Assembly: GCA_002440665.1 (NCBI GenBank) | Contig: DJUX01000043.1 | Location: forward strand, 249-42,181 | Reading direction: 5' to 3' | Source of the DNA: Dechloromonas sp. UBA6271 | GTDB taxonomy: Bacteria; Pseudomonadota; Gammaproteobacteria; Burkholderiales; Rhodocyclaceae | DNA: 41,933 nucleotides | Part shown: one piece after another, positions 8,286 to 16,597 of the stretch | How positions within the stretch are numbered: the first letter of the stretch is position 1 | Layout of the letters: the number at the start of each line of letters is the position of its first letter | Position numbers and translations under genes: made by a program | Notes under the pieces: generated by a model | Seen by the model: only the letters and a program-made list of their open reading frames with translations | Databases searched by the model: none | What the model was told of the DNA's origin: nothing

Positions 8286-8816
8286 TCAGTCGTCGAGCGC
8301 GTCGATCAAGGCGAACAGCCGGCGGTAGAAATCGGGGTCGGCGATGGTTTCCTCGCCGACCTTGGTCAGCATATCCTTGTCGGTGGACCACGGCAGGTTG
8401 ATCGAGCCGAAGCCGGCGACGCTGACGCCGGCGCTGGTGCCGCGTGACTTCAGTTCATAGCGGGTCTGCAGGGCATTGGCGTAAAGGCCGGCGCCGACGT
8501 TGCTGGGCAGGCAGACCAGCGTGATGTTGAGCTTCATCACGTAATCCGGCTGCGGCTGGAAGAGCTTCTCGCCGCGGATGGTCAGCGGTTTCGAATCATC
8601 GACCTGATAGCCCTGGCTGAGCAGGGCGCGGCGGCCGAGTTCGCAGGCGGCAGCGGGTTCGTTCGTGCTCCAGTAGCGGAAAGGCGAATCGGCATTGAAG
8701 GTCTCGGCGTTGTAGGCGGGCGGCGGCGGCGAGGCGCAGGCGCCAAGCAGCAGCCCCGCCAGCGCCAGCAGGGCGGGGTGGGACCAACGGGCGATGATGG
8801 TGCGGGCACGAGGCAT
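8286..8816 (-). CDS. DUF2242-type lipoprotein
   Basis: 176 residues. The N-terminus is a lipoprotein signal (LALAGLLLGAC, Cys around 27) followed by a PPPP stretch. The rest (YNAETFNADSPFRYWS, ACELGRRALLSQGY, VCLPSNVGAGLYANALQ) resembles the uncharacterised DUF2242 family of beta- and gammaproteobacterial lipoproteins. Function unknown; likely anchored to the outer membrane. It lies 17 bases after the flavoprotein gene on the same strand and may be cotranscribed with it. No convincing ribosome site precedes the ATG. Confidence 0.72.
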   Translation of the reverse strand: MPRARTIIARWSHPALLALAGLLLGACASPPPPAYNAETFNADSPFRYWSTNEPAAACELGRRALLSQGYQVDDSKPLTIRGEKLFQPQPDYVMKLNITLVCLPSNVGAGLYANALQTRYELKSRGTSAGVSVAGFGSINLPWSTDKDMLTKVGEETIADPDFYRRLFALIDALDD

Positions 8817-8833
8817 GAATGGGCGATGCGGAT

Positions 8834-9850
8834 TCAGGTGGTCGAAAAGCTGAAGGCGTCGGCGAAGAATTCTTCTTCCGGCAGCTTGCAGATGCCGACA
8901 AAGTCGCTGCGTGCCGCGTCGATCATGACCGGGGCGCCACAGGCGTAGACCTGATGCCCGGAAAGGTCCGGGAAGTCGTCCATCACGGCGCGATGGACGA
9001 AGCCGATGCGGCCGCTCCAGCGGTCATCGGCAGCCGGCTCCGACAATACCGGAATGTAGGTGATGTTGGCGTTTTCGGCCGCCCACCTTTCGGGCAGGCT
9101 GTTCTGGTAGAGGTCGGCCCGCGCCTTGGCGCCCCAGTAGATGTGCATCGGACGCCGGCATTGCTCGGCGATGGCGTGCTCGACGATGGCCTTGATCGGC
9201 GCGAAGCCGGTGCCGCCGGCGAGCAGAATCATCGGCTTTGCCGAGTCTTCGCGCAGGTAGAAGCCGCCGTGCGGGCCGTTGAAGCGCAGGATGTCGCGCA
9301 CCTTCATGGTCGAGAACACCTGGTCGGTGAACAGGCCGCCCGCCACGTGGCGGATGTGCAGTTGCAGGAAGGCGTCGTCATGTGGTGCGTTGGCCAGCGA
9401 GAAGCTGCGCTTCTTGCCATCCTTCAGCAGGATGTCGATGTATTGTCCGGCGAGGAACTGCAGGCGCTCACTGGCCGGCAAACGAAGGTGCATTTCGATG
9501 ACGTCCGGCGCCAGCCGTTCGAGTTTTTCGATGCGCGAGGGCAGGGTCTTGACCGGGATGTCGGCGCCCGAGGTCAGCTGCTTGCATTGCAGCGTCAGGT
9601 CGGACTGCGGCCGGGCGCAGCAGAAGAGCGCCAGGCCGGCCGCCTTTTCCTCGTCCTTCAGCGCCTGTGGTTGCGCCTTGCCGTGGTCGACCGTGCCTGC
9701 CAGCACTTTTCCCTTGCATGAGCCGCAGGCGCCGTCCTTGCAGCCGTAGGGCATGGTGAAGCCCTGACGCAGCGCGGCGTCGAGAATGGTTTCGCCGGCG
9801 TCGGCGGCAAACTGCCGGCCGCTCGGCTGGACGGTAATCTGGTGGCTCAT
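8834..9850 (-). CDS. Ferredoxin-reductase-type flavoprotein, CDP-6-deoxy-delta-3,4-glucoseen reductase-like
   Basis: 338 residues from the ATG at 9850, preceded by a good GAGGA site; a longer open frame upstream lacks family similarity. Residues 1-90 are a plant-type 2Fe-2S ferredoxin domain with cysteines 37, 42, 45 and 77. Next come an FAD domain with RSFSLANAP and an NAD(P)H domain with AGGTGFAPIKA and VYACGAP. The order (ferredoxin, FAD, NAD) matches AscD/E3-type reductases and phenol-hydroxylase reductases. No deoxysugar or oxygenase gene is adjacent, so it probably serves as a general NADH-dependent electron donor; its partner is unknown. Confidence 0.82.
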   Translation of the reverse strand: MSHQITVQPSGRQFAADAGETILDAALRQGFTMPYGCKDGACGSCKGKVLAGTVDHGKAQPQALKDEEKAAGLALFCCARPQSDLTLQCKQLTSGADIPVKTLPSRIEKLERLAPDVIEMHLRLPASERLQFLAGQYIDILLKDGKKRSFSLANAPHDDAFLQLHIRHVAGGLFTDQVFSTMKVRDILRFNGPHGGFYLREDSAKPMILLAGGTGFAPIKAIVEHAIAEQCRRPMHIYWGAKARADLYQNSLPERWAAENANITYIPVLSEPAADDRWSGRIGFVHRAVMDDFPDLSGHQVYACGAPVMIDAARSDFVGICKLPEEEFFADAFSFSTT

Positions 9851-9883
9851 CTGTTCCTCATGGTCGTCGGCTACAATGCCGGC

Positions 9884-10774
9884 GTGCAAAAAATCCTTAT
9901 TGTCGGCAGCGGGGACGTGGCCCGCCGCATTCTCTCCCGCCTTGCCCGCCGCTATCGCGTCTATGCGCTGCTGCGCGATGCGAGTCGCGCCGCCGTATGG
10001 CGCGGTGCCGGCGCGGTGCCGGTGCTGGCCGACCTCGACGACCGGGCCAGCCTGCAACGCCTGGCCGGCCTTGCCGACTGCGTGCTGCATCTGGCGCCGC
10101 CGCCGGCCGAGGGGCTGGGCGACCGCCGCACCCGCAACCTTCTCGCTGCTTTGGGCAAGGGCAAAAGTCTACCATGCCGCCTGATCTACGTTAGTACGAC
10201 TGGTGTTTATGGCGATTGCGGCGGGGCGGTAATCGACGAAACGCGCCGTCTGAATCCGGAGAGCGCCCGGGCCTGCCGGCGCGCCGCCGCCGAAAACAGC
10301 CTGCGTGCCTGGGGTCGGCGGACCGGTGTCGCCGTTTCCATCCTGCGTGCTCCCGGTATTTACGCGGCCGACCGCCTGCCGCTGGAGCGCCTGCAAAAAG
10401 GCCTGCCGGCGCTGGTCGACCGCGACGATGTCTATACCAACCATATCCATGCCGACGATCTGGCGGCGGCCTGCATCGCCGCCCTGCGCCGTGGCGGCAG
10501 CAACCGTGTCTATAACGTGGTCGATGATTCCGATCTGAAGATGGCCGACTATTTCGACCGCGTTGCCGATGCCTTTGTGCTGCCGCGCCCGCCGCGCCTC
10601 ACGCGCGCCGAAGCCGGGCAACGCCTGTCGCCGCTGCAGTTGTCCTTCATGCGCGAATCGCGGCGCATCGGCAACCGGCGCCTGAAAGAAGAACTTGAAT
10701 TACGCCTCGCCTACCCGACCGTCGATGCCGGGATTGCCGCGGCGCTCATAAGGAGAAACGCATGCTCATCGTGA
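9884..10774 (+). CDS. Atypical SDR / NAD-dependent epimerase family protein (YeeZ-like)
   Basis: About 296 residues from a GTG at 9884, which places VQKILIVGSGDVARR (GxGxxA nucleotide-binding loop) at the N-terminus. An ATG at 9860 is an alternative. YVSTTGVYGD and ILRAPGIYAADR are extended-SDR marks. The usual YxxxK pair is not visible: the region after VYGD reads ARACRRAAAENSL, as in the atypical YeeZ (SDR_a7) group, so a classical epimerase reaction is doubtful. A TACAAT box at 9871-9876 sits only 7 bases before the GTG, so the message may be nearly leaderless. It overlaps hemJ by 13 bases. Confidence 0.78.
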   Translation: MQKILIVGSGDVARRILSRLARRYRVYALLRDASRAAVWRGAGAVPVLADLDDRASLQRLAGLADCVLHLAPPPAEGLGDRRTRNLLAALGKGKSLPCRLIYVSTTGVYGDCGGAVIDETRRLNPESARACRRAAAENSLRAWGRRTGVAVSILRAPGIYAADRLPLERLQKGLPALVDRDDVYTNHIHADDLAAACIAALRRGGSNRVYNVVDDSDLKMADYFDRVADAFVLPRPPRLTRAEAGQRLSPLQLSFMRESRRIGNRRLKEELELRLAYPTVDAGIAAALIRRNACSS

Positions 10775-11178
10775 AGACCCTGCATATCTGGATGGTCATT
10801 TCCTGGTTCGCCGGCCTGTTCTACTTGCCGCGCATTTTCGTCAACTTGGCGATGGTGCCGGCCGGCAGTGTCGCCGAGCGCGACCGCCTGCTGCTGATGG
10901 CCGGCAAACTTTACAAGTTCATGACGCCGCTAGGCGTGCTGGCGGTGGCGACCGGTCTGTGGCTATGGTTCGGCTATGGTTTTTCCGGCGGCTGGCTGCA
11001 TGCCAAGACGACGCTGGTCGCCGTGCTCGCCATATACCACTGGCATTGCGGTCGCGTGCTGCAGCAGTTCCGGAGCGGCGGCAACAGTAAGTCCCATGTC
11101 TGGTTCCGTTTCTACAACGAGCTGCCGGTCATTGTCCTGCTGGTCGTCCTTTTCCTCGTCGTACTGAAGCCTTTCTGA
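10762..11178 (+). CDS. hemJ: Protoporphyrinogen IX oxidase HemJ (CopD/UPF0093 family)
   Basis: 138 residues, four hydrophobic segments. Conserved marks are the N-terminal TLHIWMVISWFAGLFYLPR with His8, and WLHAKTTLV with Lys82; in HemJ of cyanobacteria the equivalent His and Lys are required. HemJ converts protoporphyrinogen IX to protoporphyrin IX in the inner membrane for haem synthesis. A strong AAGGAG site lies 7 bases before the ATG, inside the end of the SDR gene. The methylase gene follows after one base. Confidence 0.85.
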   Translation: MLIVKTLHIWMVISWFAGLFYLPRIFVNLAMVPAGSVAERDRLLLMAGKLYKFMTPLGVLAVATGLWLWFGYGFSGGWLHAKTTLVAVLAIYHWHCGRVLQQFRSGGNSKSHVWFRFYNELPVIVLLVVLFLVVLKPF

Positions 11179-11179
11179 C

Positions 11180-12322
11180 ATGAACAAATACTTTGCGATC
11201 TGCCCGCGCGGGCTGGAAGAACTGCTGCTCGAGGAGCTGCGCGGTGTCGGCGGCGAAGAGTTGCGGTCGACACCCGGCGGGGTGTTCTTTTCCGGCGACT
11301 GGTCGGTCTGCTACCGCGCCAACCTCGAATCGCGCATTGCAACCCGCATCCTCTGGCACATCGTCAAGGGGCCGTACGCCAAGGAAGAGGATATCTACAG
11401 GCTGGCCGTCCGTCAGTTGTGGCCGAACCATTTTGCCGTGTCGCGCACCATGCGCGTGGTGACGACGGCGATCAAGTGCCCGCTCAAGTCGCTCGACTTC
11501 GTCACGCTGCGCGTCAAGGATGCCGTCTGCGACCGCTTTCGTGAGGATCGCGGCGAGCGGCCGAATATCGAGACACGCAACCCGGATGTCAGCGTCCATG
11601 TTTTCCTCAGCGAGAACGAGTGCACGCTGTACCTCGATACCTCCGGCCAGCCCTTGTGGCAGCGCGGTTTCCGCAAGGCCAGCGTGGAGGCCCCGCTGAA
11701 GGAAAACCTGGCCGCCGGCATCCTGAAAATGACCGGCTGGCAGCCCGGCATGTCGCTGGTCGACCCGATGTGCGGCAGCGGCACCTTCCTGCTCGAAGCG
11801 GTGCAGATGGCGCTCGACCGGGCGCCGGGTCTCGATCGCGGCTTCGCATTCGAAATGCTGGCCAGCTTCGAGGCGCTCAACTGGGCGAATATCCGGCAGG
11901 CGGCCGAAGTACGCTGCAAACCAGCCGAGCCGCTGGAAATCCGTGGCTACGACATCGACGACAAGGCCGTGCGCGCCACCCGGCGCAACTTGCAGGAAGC
12001 CGGTTTTGGCGGCATTGTTACGGTCGACCGCGCCGATGTGCTCGAAATCGAGCCGCTGACCGATCACGGTATCCTCGTCGCCAATCCGCCTTATGGTGAG
12101 CGCATCGGCGAACAGGAAGAACTGGCCACCTTCTATCCGCAACTTGGTTCGGCGCTGAAAAAGCACTGGGCTGGCTGGAATTGTTTTTTCTTCACCGCCG
12201 ACCTGCGTCTGCCGAAGCTGGTCGGTTTGCGGCCCAGCCGCAAGACGCCGCTGTTCAACGGCCCGCTCGAGTGCCGGTTGTTCGAAATCCGCATGGTGGC
12301 GGGTAGCAACCGCAAGACCTGA
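11180..12322 (+). CDS. THUMP-domain class I RNA methyltransferase, RlmL N-terminal-like (23S rRNA m2G2445)
   Basis: 380 residues. A ferredoxin-like/THUMP region occupies about residues 1-155, followed by a Rossmann methyltransferase with DPMCGSGTFLLEA (motif I) and NPPYGER (motif IV, the amino-methylating NPPY signature). In E. coli RlmL is a two-methylase fusion (RlmL/RlmK); here only the N-terminal m2G2445-type half is present, the usual form in many betaproteobacteria. It is cytoplasmic and acts during large-subunit maturation. It starts one base after hemJ and lacks an obvious ribosome site, so coupling to hemJ is likely. Confidence 0.85.
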   Translation: MNKYFAICPRGLEELLLEELRGVGGEELRSTPGGVFFSGDWSVCYRANLESRIATRILWHIVKGPYAKEEDIYRLAVRQLWPNHFAVSRTMRVVTTAIKCPLKSLDFVTLRVKDAVCDRFREDRGERPNIETRNPDVSVHVFLSENECTLYLDTSGQPLWQRGFRKASVEAPLKENLAAGILKMTGWQPGMSLVDPMCGSGTFLLEAVQMALDRAPGLDRGFAFEMLASFEALNWANIRQAAEVRCKPAEPLEIRGYDIDDKAVRATRRNLQEAGFGGIVTVDRADVLEIEPLTDHGILVANPPYGERIGEQEELATFYPQLGSALKKHWAGWNCFFFTADLRLPKLVGLRPSRKTPLFNGPLECRLFEIRMVAGSNRKT

Positions 12323-12339
12323 TTGCTGCAATGCAACAA
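12323..12339. promoter_or_regulatory. Near-perfect TGCA palindrome, possible PhaR-type operator
   Basis: TTGCTGCAATGCAACAA is a 17-base near-palindrome (TTG-TGCA-TGCA-CAA) starting right after the methylase stop and 85 bases before the CoA-transferase ATG. TGC-rich palindromes of this kind are known operators of the polyhydroxyalkanoate regulator PhaR. The assignment is by resemblance only. Confidence 0.3.
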
Positions 12340-12423
12340 GCATGATTTTTGATCTCGGTCAGGCTTTTGGTCTGACCAACATGTAAACATTAGCTTTTTC
12401 AAAAATAATTCAGGAGATAGCGC

Positions 12424-13719
12424 ATGTCAGCCAAGACCCTTTACCAACAAAAGCGCATGTCCGCCGCCGACGCCGTCCGTGTGGTCAGGAACGGCGACAC
12501 CATCGTCGTGCCGACGGCGGTCGGCGAACCGCCGTCGCTGCTGACCGCTCTTTCGGAACAGCGCCGCGACTTTCGCGACGTCCGGGTGGCGCAGATTCTG
12601 GCCGTGCGCAAGTTCGGCTACATCGATCCCGAGACGGTGGACAACGTCCGCCACGAAGCCTACTTCTTCAGCGGCGCCTCGCGCGCCGGTGGCCAGGAAG
12701 GCTGGATCGACTATACCCCGGCCTATTTTTCCGAGCTGCCGGCACTCATCAAGAGCAACATGATTCCCGCCGATGTCGTCTTCAGCCTGGCTTCGCCAAT
12801 GGACGAGCACGGCTACTTTTCGCTGGCGCTGGCCGCCGACTACACGATGGCCGCCATCGAAAAGGCGCATGCCGTGGTGCTCGAGGTGAACCCGAACGTG
12901 CCGTTCGCCAACGGTGACTGCCACATTCATATTTCGCAGGTCGCCGCGCTGTGCGAGAGCGAGGAGCCGATCCTCGAAGTCGGCTTGCCGAAGATCGGGC
13001 CGGTGCAGGAGGCGATCGGCAAGTACGTCGCCGACATGATCCCGGACGGCGCGACGCTGCAGATCGGCTACGGCGGCATCCCGGATGCGGTGGTGATGCA
13101 GCTGACCCACAAGCACGACCTCGGCATCCACACCGAAATGGTCGGTGACGGCATCATGACCTTGGTCGAGGCCGGCGTCATCACCAACCGCAAGAAGAAT
13201 TACCACCACGGCAAGATGCTGGCGACCTTCGCCCTCGGCTCGAAAAAGTTGTACCAGTTCATGCACCGCAATCCGGCGCTGGAAATGCACCCGGTCGATT
13301 TCACCAACGATCCCTATCTGGCCGGCCAGAACGACAACCTGCACGCGATCAACGCCACCATGCAGATCGACTTCATGGGCCAGTGCGGTTCCGAAAGCCT
13401 CGGCTTCGCGCCGTATTCCGGGACCGGCGGGCAGTCGGATTTCGTGCGTGCCGCCAATCGCTCGAATGGCGGCAAGGCCTTCATCGTCCTGCCGTCGACG
13501 GCCAAGAACGACACCATTTCGCGCATCGTGCCGACGCTTTCCGCCGGTACGCACGTATCGACCGGCAAGAACGACATTAACTACGTGGTCACCGAGTTCG
13601 GCGTCGCCCAGTTGCGCGGCAAGACCGCCAAGCAGCGTTGCGAAGCGCTGATCGGCATCGCTCATCCGAATTTCCGCGGTGAATTGCGCGAGATGGCGAA
13701 GAAGATGAAGTTGCTTTAG
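12424..13719 (+). CDS. Acetyl-CoA hydrolase/transferase family CoA-transferase (4-hydroxybutyrate/butyrate:acetate type)
   Basis: 431 residues, full length for class I CoA-transferases of the Cat/AbfT type. GYGGIPDAV (215-223) and the catalytic glutamate in HTEM (Glu238, the same number as in AbfT) are visible, as is GTGGQSDFVRAA near the C-terminus, part of the CoA-binding region. These enzymes move CoA between acetyl-CoA and short-chain acids through a glutamyl-CoA intermediate. Substrate (succinate, 4-hydroxybutyrate, butyrate or propionate) cannot be decided. A good AGGAGA site precedes the ATG. It is monocistronic and is the last ordinary GC-rich gene before the accessory block. Confidence 0.88.
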   Translation: MSAKTLYQQKRMSAADAVRVVRNGDTIVVPTAVGEPPSLLTALSEQRRDFRDVRVAQILAVRKFGYIDPETVDNVRHEAYFFSGASRAGGQEGWIDYTPAYFSELPALIKSNMIPADVVFSLASPMDEHGYFSLALAADYTMAAIEKAHAVVLEVNPNVPFANGDCHIHISQVAALCESEEPILEVGLPKIGPVQEAIGKYVADMIPDGATLQIGYGGIPDAVVMQLTHKHDLGIHTEMVGDGIMTLVEAGVITNRKKNYHHGKMLATFALGSKKLYQFMHRNPALEMHPVDFTNDPYLAGQNDNLHAINATMQIDFMGQCGSESLGFAPYSGTGGQSDFVRAANRSNGGKAFIVLPSTAKNDTISRIVPTLSAGTHVSTGKNDINYVVTEFGVAQLRGKTAKQRCEALIGIAHPNFRGELREMAKKMKLL

Positions 13720-13861
13720 GTTGGTGGTCGAGGATCAAACTCGTCTGGAGACGCAAGGCGAGAAGATCAAGGCCAGGGAGGCCGTGCGGACGGCCTGTCG
13801 CGCCCTTTCATTGAGGGATTTGATGGGCGTGAGGAGTGTGGGTCTGGCTCAATAGCATCAC
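13720..13861. other. Convergent intergenic region with GC hairpin
   Basis: No gene is seen. It contains a 7-bp perfect stem with a GCGG loop (AGGCCGT 13779-13785, ACGGCCT 13790-13796) lacking a T run, lying between the convergent CoA-transferase and sulfotransferase genes. Base composition drops towards AT just after it, so this is the probable left edge of the accessory block. Confidence 0.4.
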
Positions 13862-15463
13862 TTAAAATGGCTCGTAGTCAAAAGCACCAATAAATGGCTC
13901 CAGCACTTGCGACACTGATGCGAACTCTGATTCGAAATACCGCCAGCGTTTGACGGACGACGAATATAGCGGTTGAGCAACTTGAGTCCGGCTCGGCGTG
14001 GCGATGTACTTGCGTGCCGCGCGCTTGTGGAAATCGGAAACGCTAGCGTCCCAAGGAAGCCCAAGAAAATCGAAAACCCTTCGGAATGTCGGCTCAAACT
14101 GTGTAACAGCATCTTCATAGCGGAATTCGATGAAATCGAGCGTCATTTGCTGTTTGATGTACATCCACCATTTCATGACCGTCGCGTAAAATTCGATCGT
14201 TCCCTGCCAGGTCAGCAAGTGCACGGTCGTTGGCGTCGGTACCATGAGTTGCATGAAGCAGCTTACACAAATGTCACGGGGGTCGCGCATGACGAAGATT
14301 ACCTTGGCATCCGGGAAAATGAAGTTGATCAGGCCAAGGTCAATGGTGTTCATAGTGAACTTGTCCACGAGCAATCGCTTGCCCAGGCTGTCGCCAAAGC
14401 GCTGATGGACCTGTTTCCAGTAGTAGTCCCTTAGATGCAGAACGCCGGCAAAGTCCAGTCGCTTTAGTTTCGCGGCAGTATCGTCACTGGATTTGTCCAT
14501 CATGTGGAGTTCGCGTTGCATCGCCCAGATGAAATCGGCCTCATCAGCCACCAGAACACCGGGGTGCGCGTCCAGTACCTCTTGGGTTAGCGTTGTACCC
14601 GAGCGCATGAAGCCGAGTACGAATGTCGGTGGTGGTTGATGTTGCGGGAACTCGGCTCCAGCCCAGCGACTCATAAGCTCCCGGTCGAAGCCAGCCATGT
14701 TGGCCTTGATCATGTTCGGAATGAGTGATCTATCCTGTGAAATGATTTCTGGCAGCTGGCTGGAAAAATCGGCCGCGGCGCGCAGATGGGGAAATACTTG
14801 AGCATAGTCACCAAGCTTGTCGAGAACGCGAGCTAGTTCTTTATGGGCACGAAACTCCTCCCTGGGGTTCAACTCATAGGTCAGGACATCTTCAAGGTGC
14901 AGTTTTGCAGCGGTATTTTGCCCGGCATCCGCTTCCAGACTGGCTTGGAGGATATGCATCATGCTGTTTTCAGGGTCCAACTCCAAAGCCCGCTGGCCTG
15001 CCAGCAAGGCCTCGGCTGTCCTGTTCAACTGGGAATACGTTACGGCAAGAAGTCGATATCCACGAAAGTCGGCATTGTTGATCTCGGTCGCCTGTTTGCA
15101 CATTTCAAGAGCACCTTCGTAATCGCTCCAATGTTGCAAGGCTGAAGTGATCTCAAGCAACTGGCTAATGTCACCGCTCTGGCGAGCCGGTTCCAGGAAA
15201 TGTTGTCCACCTTTCCGCAAATAGGCTGTGCCTTCCAGGCGCCTTCCCAGATTGCACAAAGCCTGCCCGAAACCAATCATCGCGTGTGCGTTCTCGGGGG
15301 TTTCCTGAAGGATTCTTTCGAACCATTGAGCCGCCTCCGCATGATTTCGTGCTTTGACGGCTATTTGGGCACGCTCCATGGGACTGGTTGCAGTGCCGGC
15401 TGCAAAGGTGTGTTTGTGGCTAACGGTGAGGTTGCCATAGCTGGGTGGTGTGTAAGTGGTCAT
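13862..15463 (-). CDS. TPR-repeat sulfotransferase
   Basis: 533 residues from the ATG at 15463 (MTTYTPPSYG); the open frame reaches 15565 but those residues look non-coding, and neither start has a clear ribosome site. Residues about 25-240 are TPR helices (AEAAQWFERILQETPENAHA, ALLAGQRALELDPENS). Residues 280-533 are a Sulfotransfer_3-type domain: the 5'-phosphosulfate loop GFMRSGTTL (284-292) and the 3'-phosphate motif VMRDPRDICVS (391-401) are intact, so PAPS binding is expected. No signal peptide is seen. It is 190 bases downstream of cysQ on the same strand and is the likely consumer of PAPS made by the cassette. Acceptor (saccharide or protein) is unknown. Confidence 0.85.
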   Translation of the reverse strand: MTTYTPPSYGNLTVSHKHTFAAGTATSPMERAQIAVKARNHAEAAQWFERILQETPENAHAMIGFGQALCNLGRRLEGTAYLRKGGQHFLEPARQSGDISQLLEITSALQHWSDYEGALEMCKQATEINNADFRGYRLLAVTYSQLNRTAEALLAGQRALELDPENSMMHILQASLEADAGQNTAAKLHLEDVLTYELNPREEFRAHKELARVLDKLGDYAQVFPHLRAAADFSSQLPEIISQDRSLIPNMIKANMAGFDRELMSRWAGAEFPQHQPPPTFVLGFMRSGTTLTQEVLDAHPGVLVADEADFIWAMQRELHMMDKSSDDTAAKLKRLDFAGVLHLRDYYWKQVHQRFGDSLGKRLLVDKFTMNTIDLGLINFIFPDAKVIFVMRDPRDICVSCFMQLMVPTPTTVHLLTWQGTIEFYATVMKWWMYIKQQMTLDFIEFRYEDAVTQFEPTFRRVFDFLGLPWDASVSDFHKRAARKYIATPSRTQVAQPLYSSSVKRWRYFESEFASVSQVLEPFIGAFDYEPF

Positions 15464-15565
15464 GGCAAAAATCGATTGAGTTTTCGGAGAACGCGTTGAT
15501 ATAGCGAAAAAAGGGTCAATGGAAATGGCTAGGACGAACAGTGGAGCTATAGAAAATGGTGCCAA

Positions 15566-15754
15566 TGACTCCGTTGGTTGTTGTGAATAATGCAGTACCT
15601 AACTTGATTGGATGAATTGTTTTGTCATGTTCCGGATGAGGGATTAAGTGTTCGCTGCTGAAGTATTCTCAAACATTCGGATATATGTCTGTAAAAAATT
15701 TCGCTCTTGTAGAAGCAAAAGGGTGTATCCGGTTTCAGCAAGGTGTAAATGTCC
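15566..15754. other. AT-rich gap between cysQ and the sulfotransferase
   Basis: No gene is seen. The stretch is clearly AT-rich (for example ATATATGTCTGTAAAAAATT near 15680-15700) compared with neighbouring coding sequence. It may hold a separate promoter for the sulfotransferase, but I found no convincing -35/-10 pair. Confidence 0.4.
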
Positions 15755-16597
15755 TCAGTTGTGTCCATCTTCTCCAAGCTGGCTAGAGGGAAACATTTGC
15801 GGCGGGACCTTTGGATTCAGTGTAGCGAGTAGACGCTGGCTGCTCACGGCAATGAATTCGGGATTGAGAACAGGTCTGTCAAGTCCATAGTTTAGCGGCT
15901 CACCGTATAAGTCAGTCACAGATCCACCTGCCACTTCCAGAACACAATGTCCGGCAGCGGTGTCCCATTGGCTGGTTGGGCCAAGGCGAGGGTAAATGTC
16001 AGCTTGACCCTCAGCGATGCGGCAGAACTTCAATGAACTGCCTACCGCCAAAAAGGTATGTTTCGCAGGCAATCGCGCCATCCACTTGTCTAGCGCCTCG
16101 CCACCGTGAGAGCGACTTCCTGTCACGCGAAGCGGCTGGCCTTGGACCTGATTAGCCACCTTTATGGCCTTTGGCGCTTGCCGGCCTTGCTTCCACGCGC
16201 CCAAGCCTTTGGCGGCGTAAAAAAGTTCCCCCAAGGCTGGAGCAAAAACCACCCCTGCAATGACTTGTCCCAGATGCACGAGGCCGATATTGACAGTAAA
16301 TTCGTCGTTGCGCTTCAGGAATTCCTTGGTGCCGTCCAGTGGGTCGACCAGGAAGAATGTATCCGTCGCCGCTTCGCCATTGGAAACGGATTCTTCGGAT
16401 AGGATGAACAACCCGGGAAAGGATTCTTCCAGCCTGGTTCGAATTAGCTTGTCAGCCCGGAGATCTGCCTCTGTCAGCGGGGAGGCGTCATCCTTTTGCC
16501 AGGTTTGTCCTCCATGCATGTATACAGACATGATCTCTTGGCCTGCCGCCAAGGCTATCTGGCACAGTGTCTCAAGTTGTTTGTATGTGATTTTCAT
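15755..16597 (-). CDS. cysQ: 3'(2'),5'-bisphosphate nucleotidase CysQ
   Basis: 280 residues of the inositol-monophosphatase-like family. The metal-binding motifs are present: SEES (about 66-69), DPLDGTKEFLKR (about 84-95) and WDTAAGH (about 214-220), all in the CysQ form. CysQ converts PAP, the by-product of sulfotransferases and PAPS reductase, to AMP and phosphate, relieving product inhibition. Its ATG overlaps the end of the TauE-like gene by 4 bases. Its location between PAPS synthesis and a sulfotransferase fits PAP recycling. Confidence 0.92.
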   Translation of the reverse strand: MKITYKQLETLCQIALAAGQEIMSVYMHGGQTWQKDDASPLTEADLRADKLIRTRLEESFPGLFILSEESVSNGEAATDTFFLVDPLDGTKEFLKRNDEFTVNIGLVHLGQVIAGVVFAPALGELFYAAKGLGAWKQGRQAPKAIKVANQVQGQPLRVTGSRSHGGEALDKWMARLPAKHTFLAVGSSLKFCRIAEGQADIYPRLGPTSQWDTAAGHCVLEVAGGSVTDLYGEPLNYGLDRPVLNPEFIAVSSQRLLATLNPKVPPQMFPSSQLGEDGHN

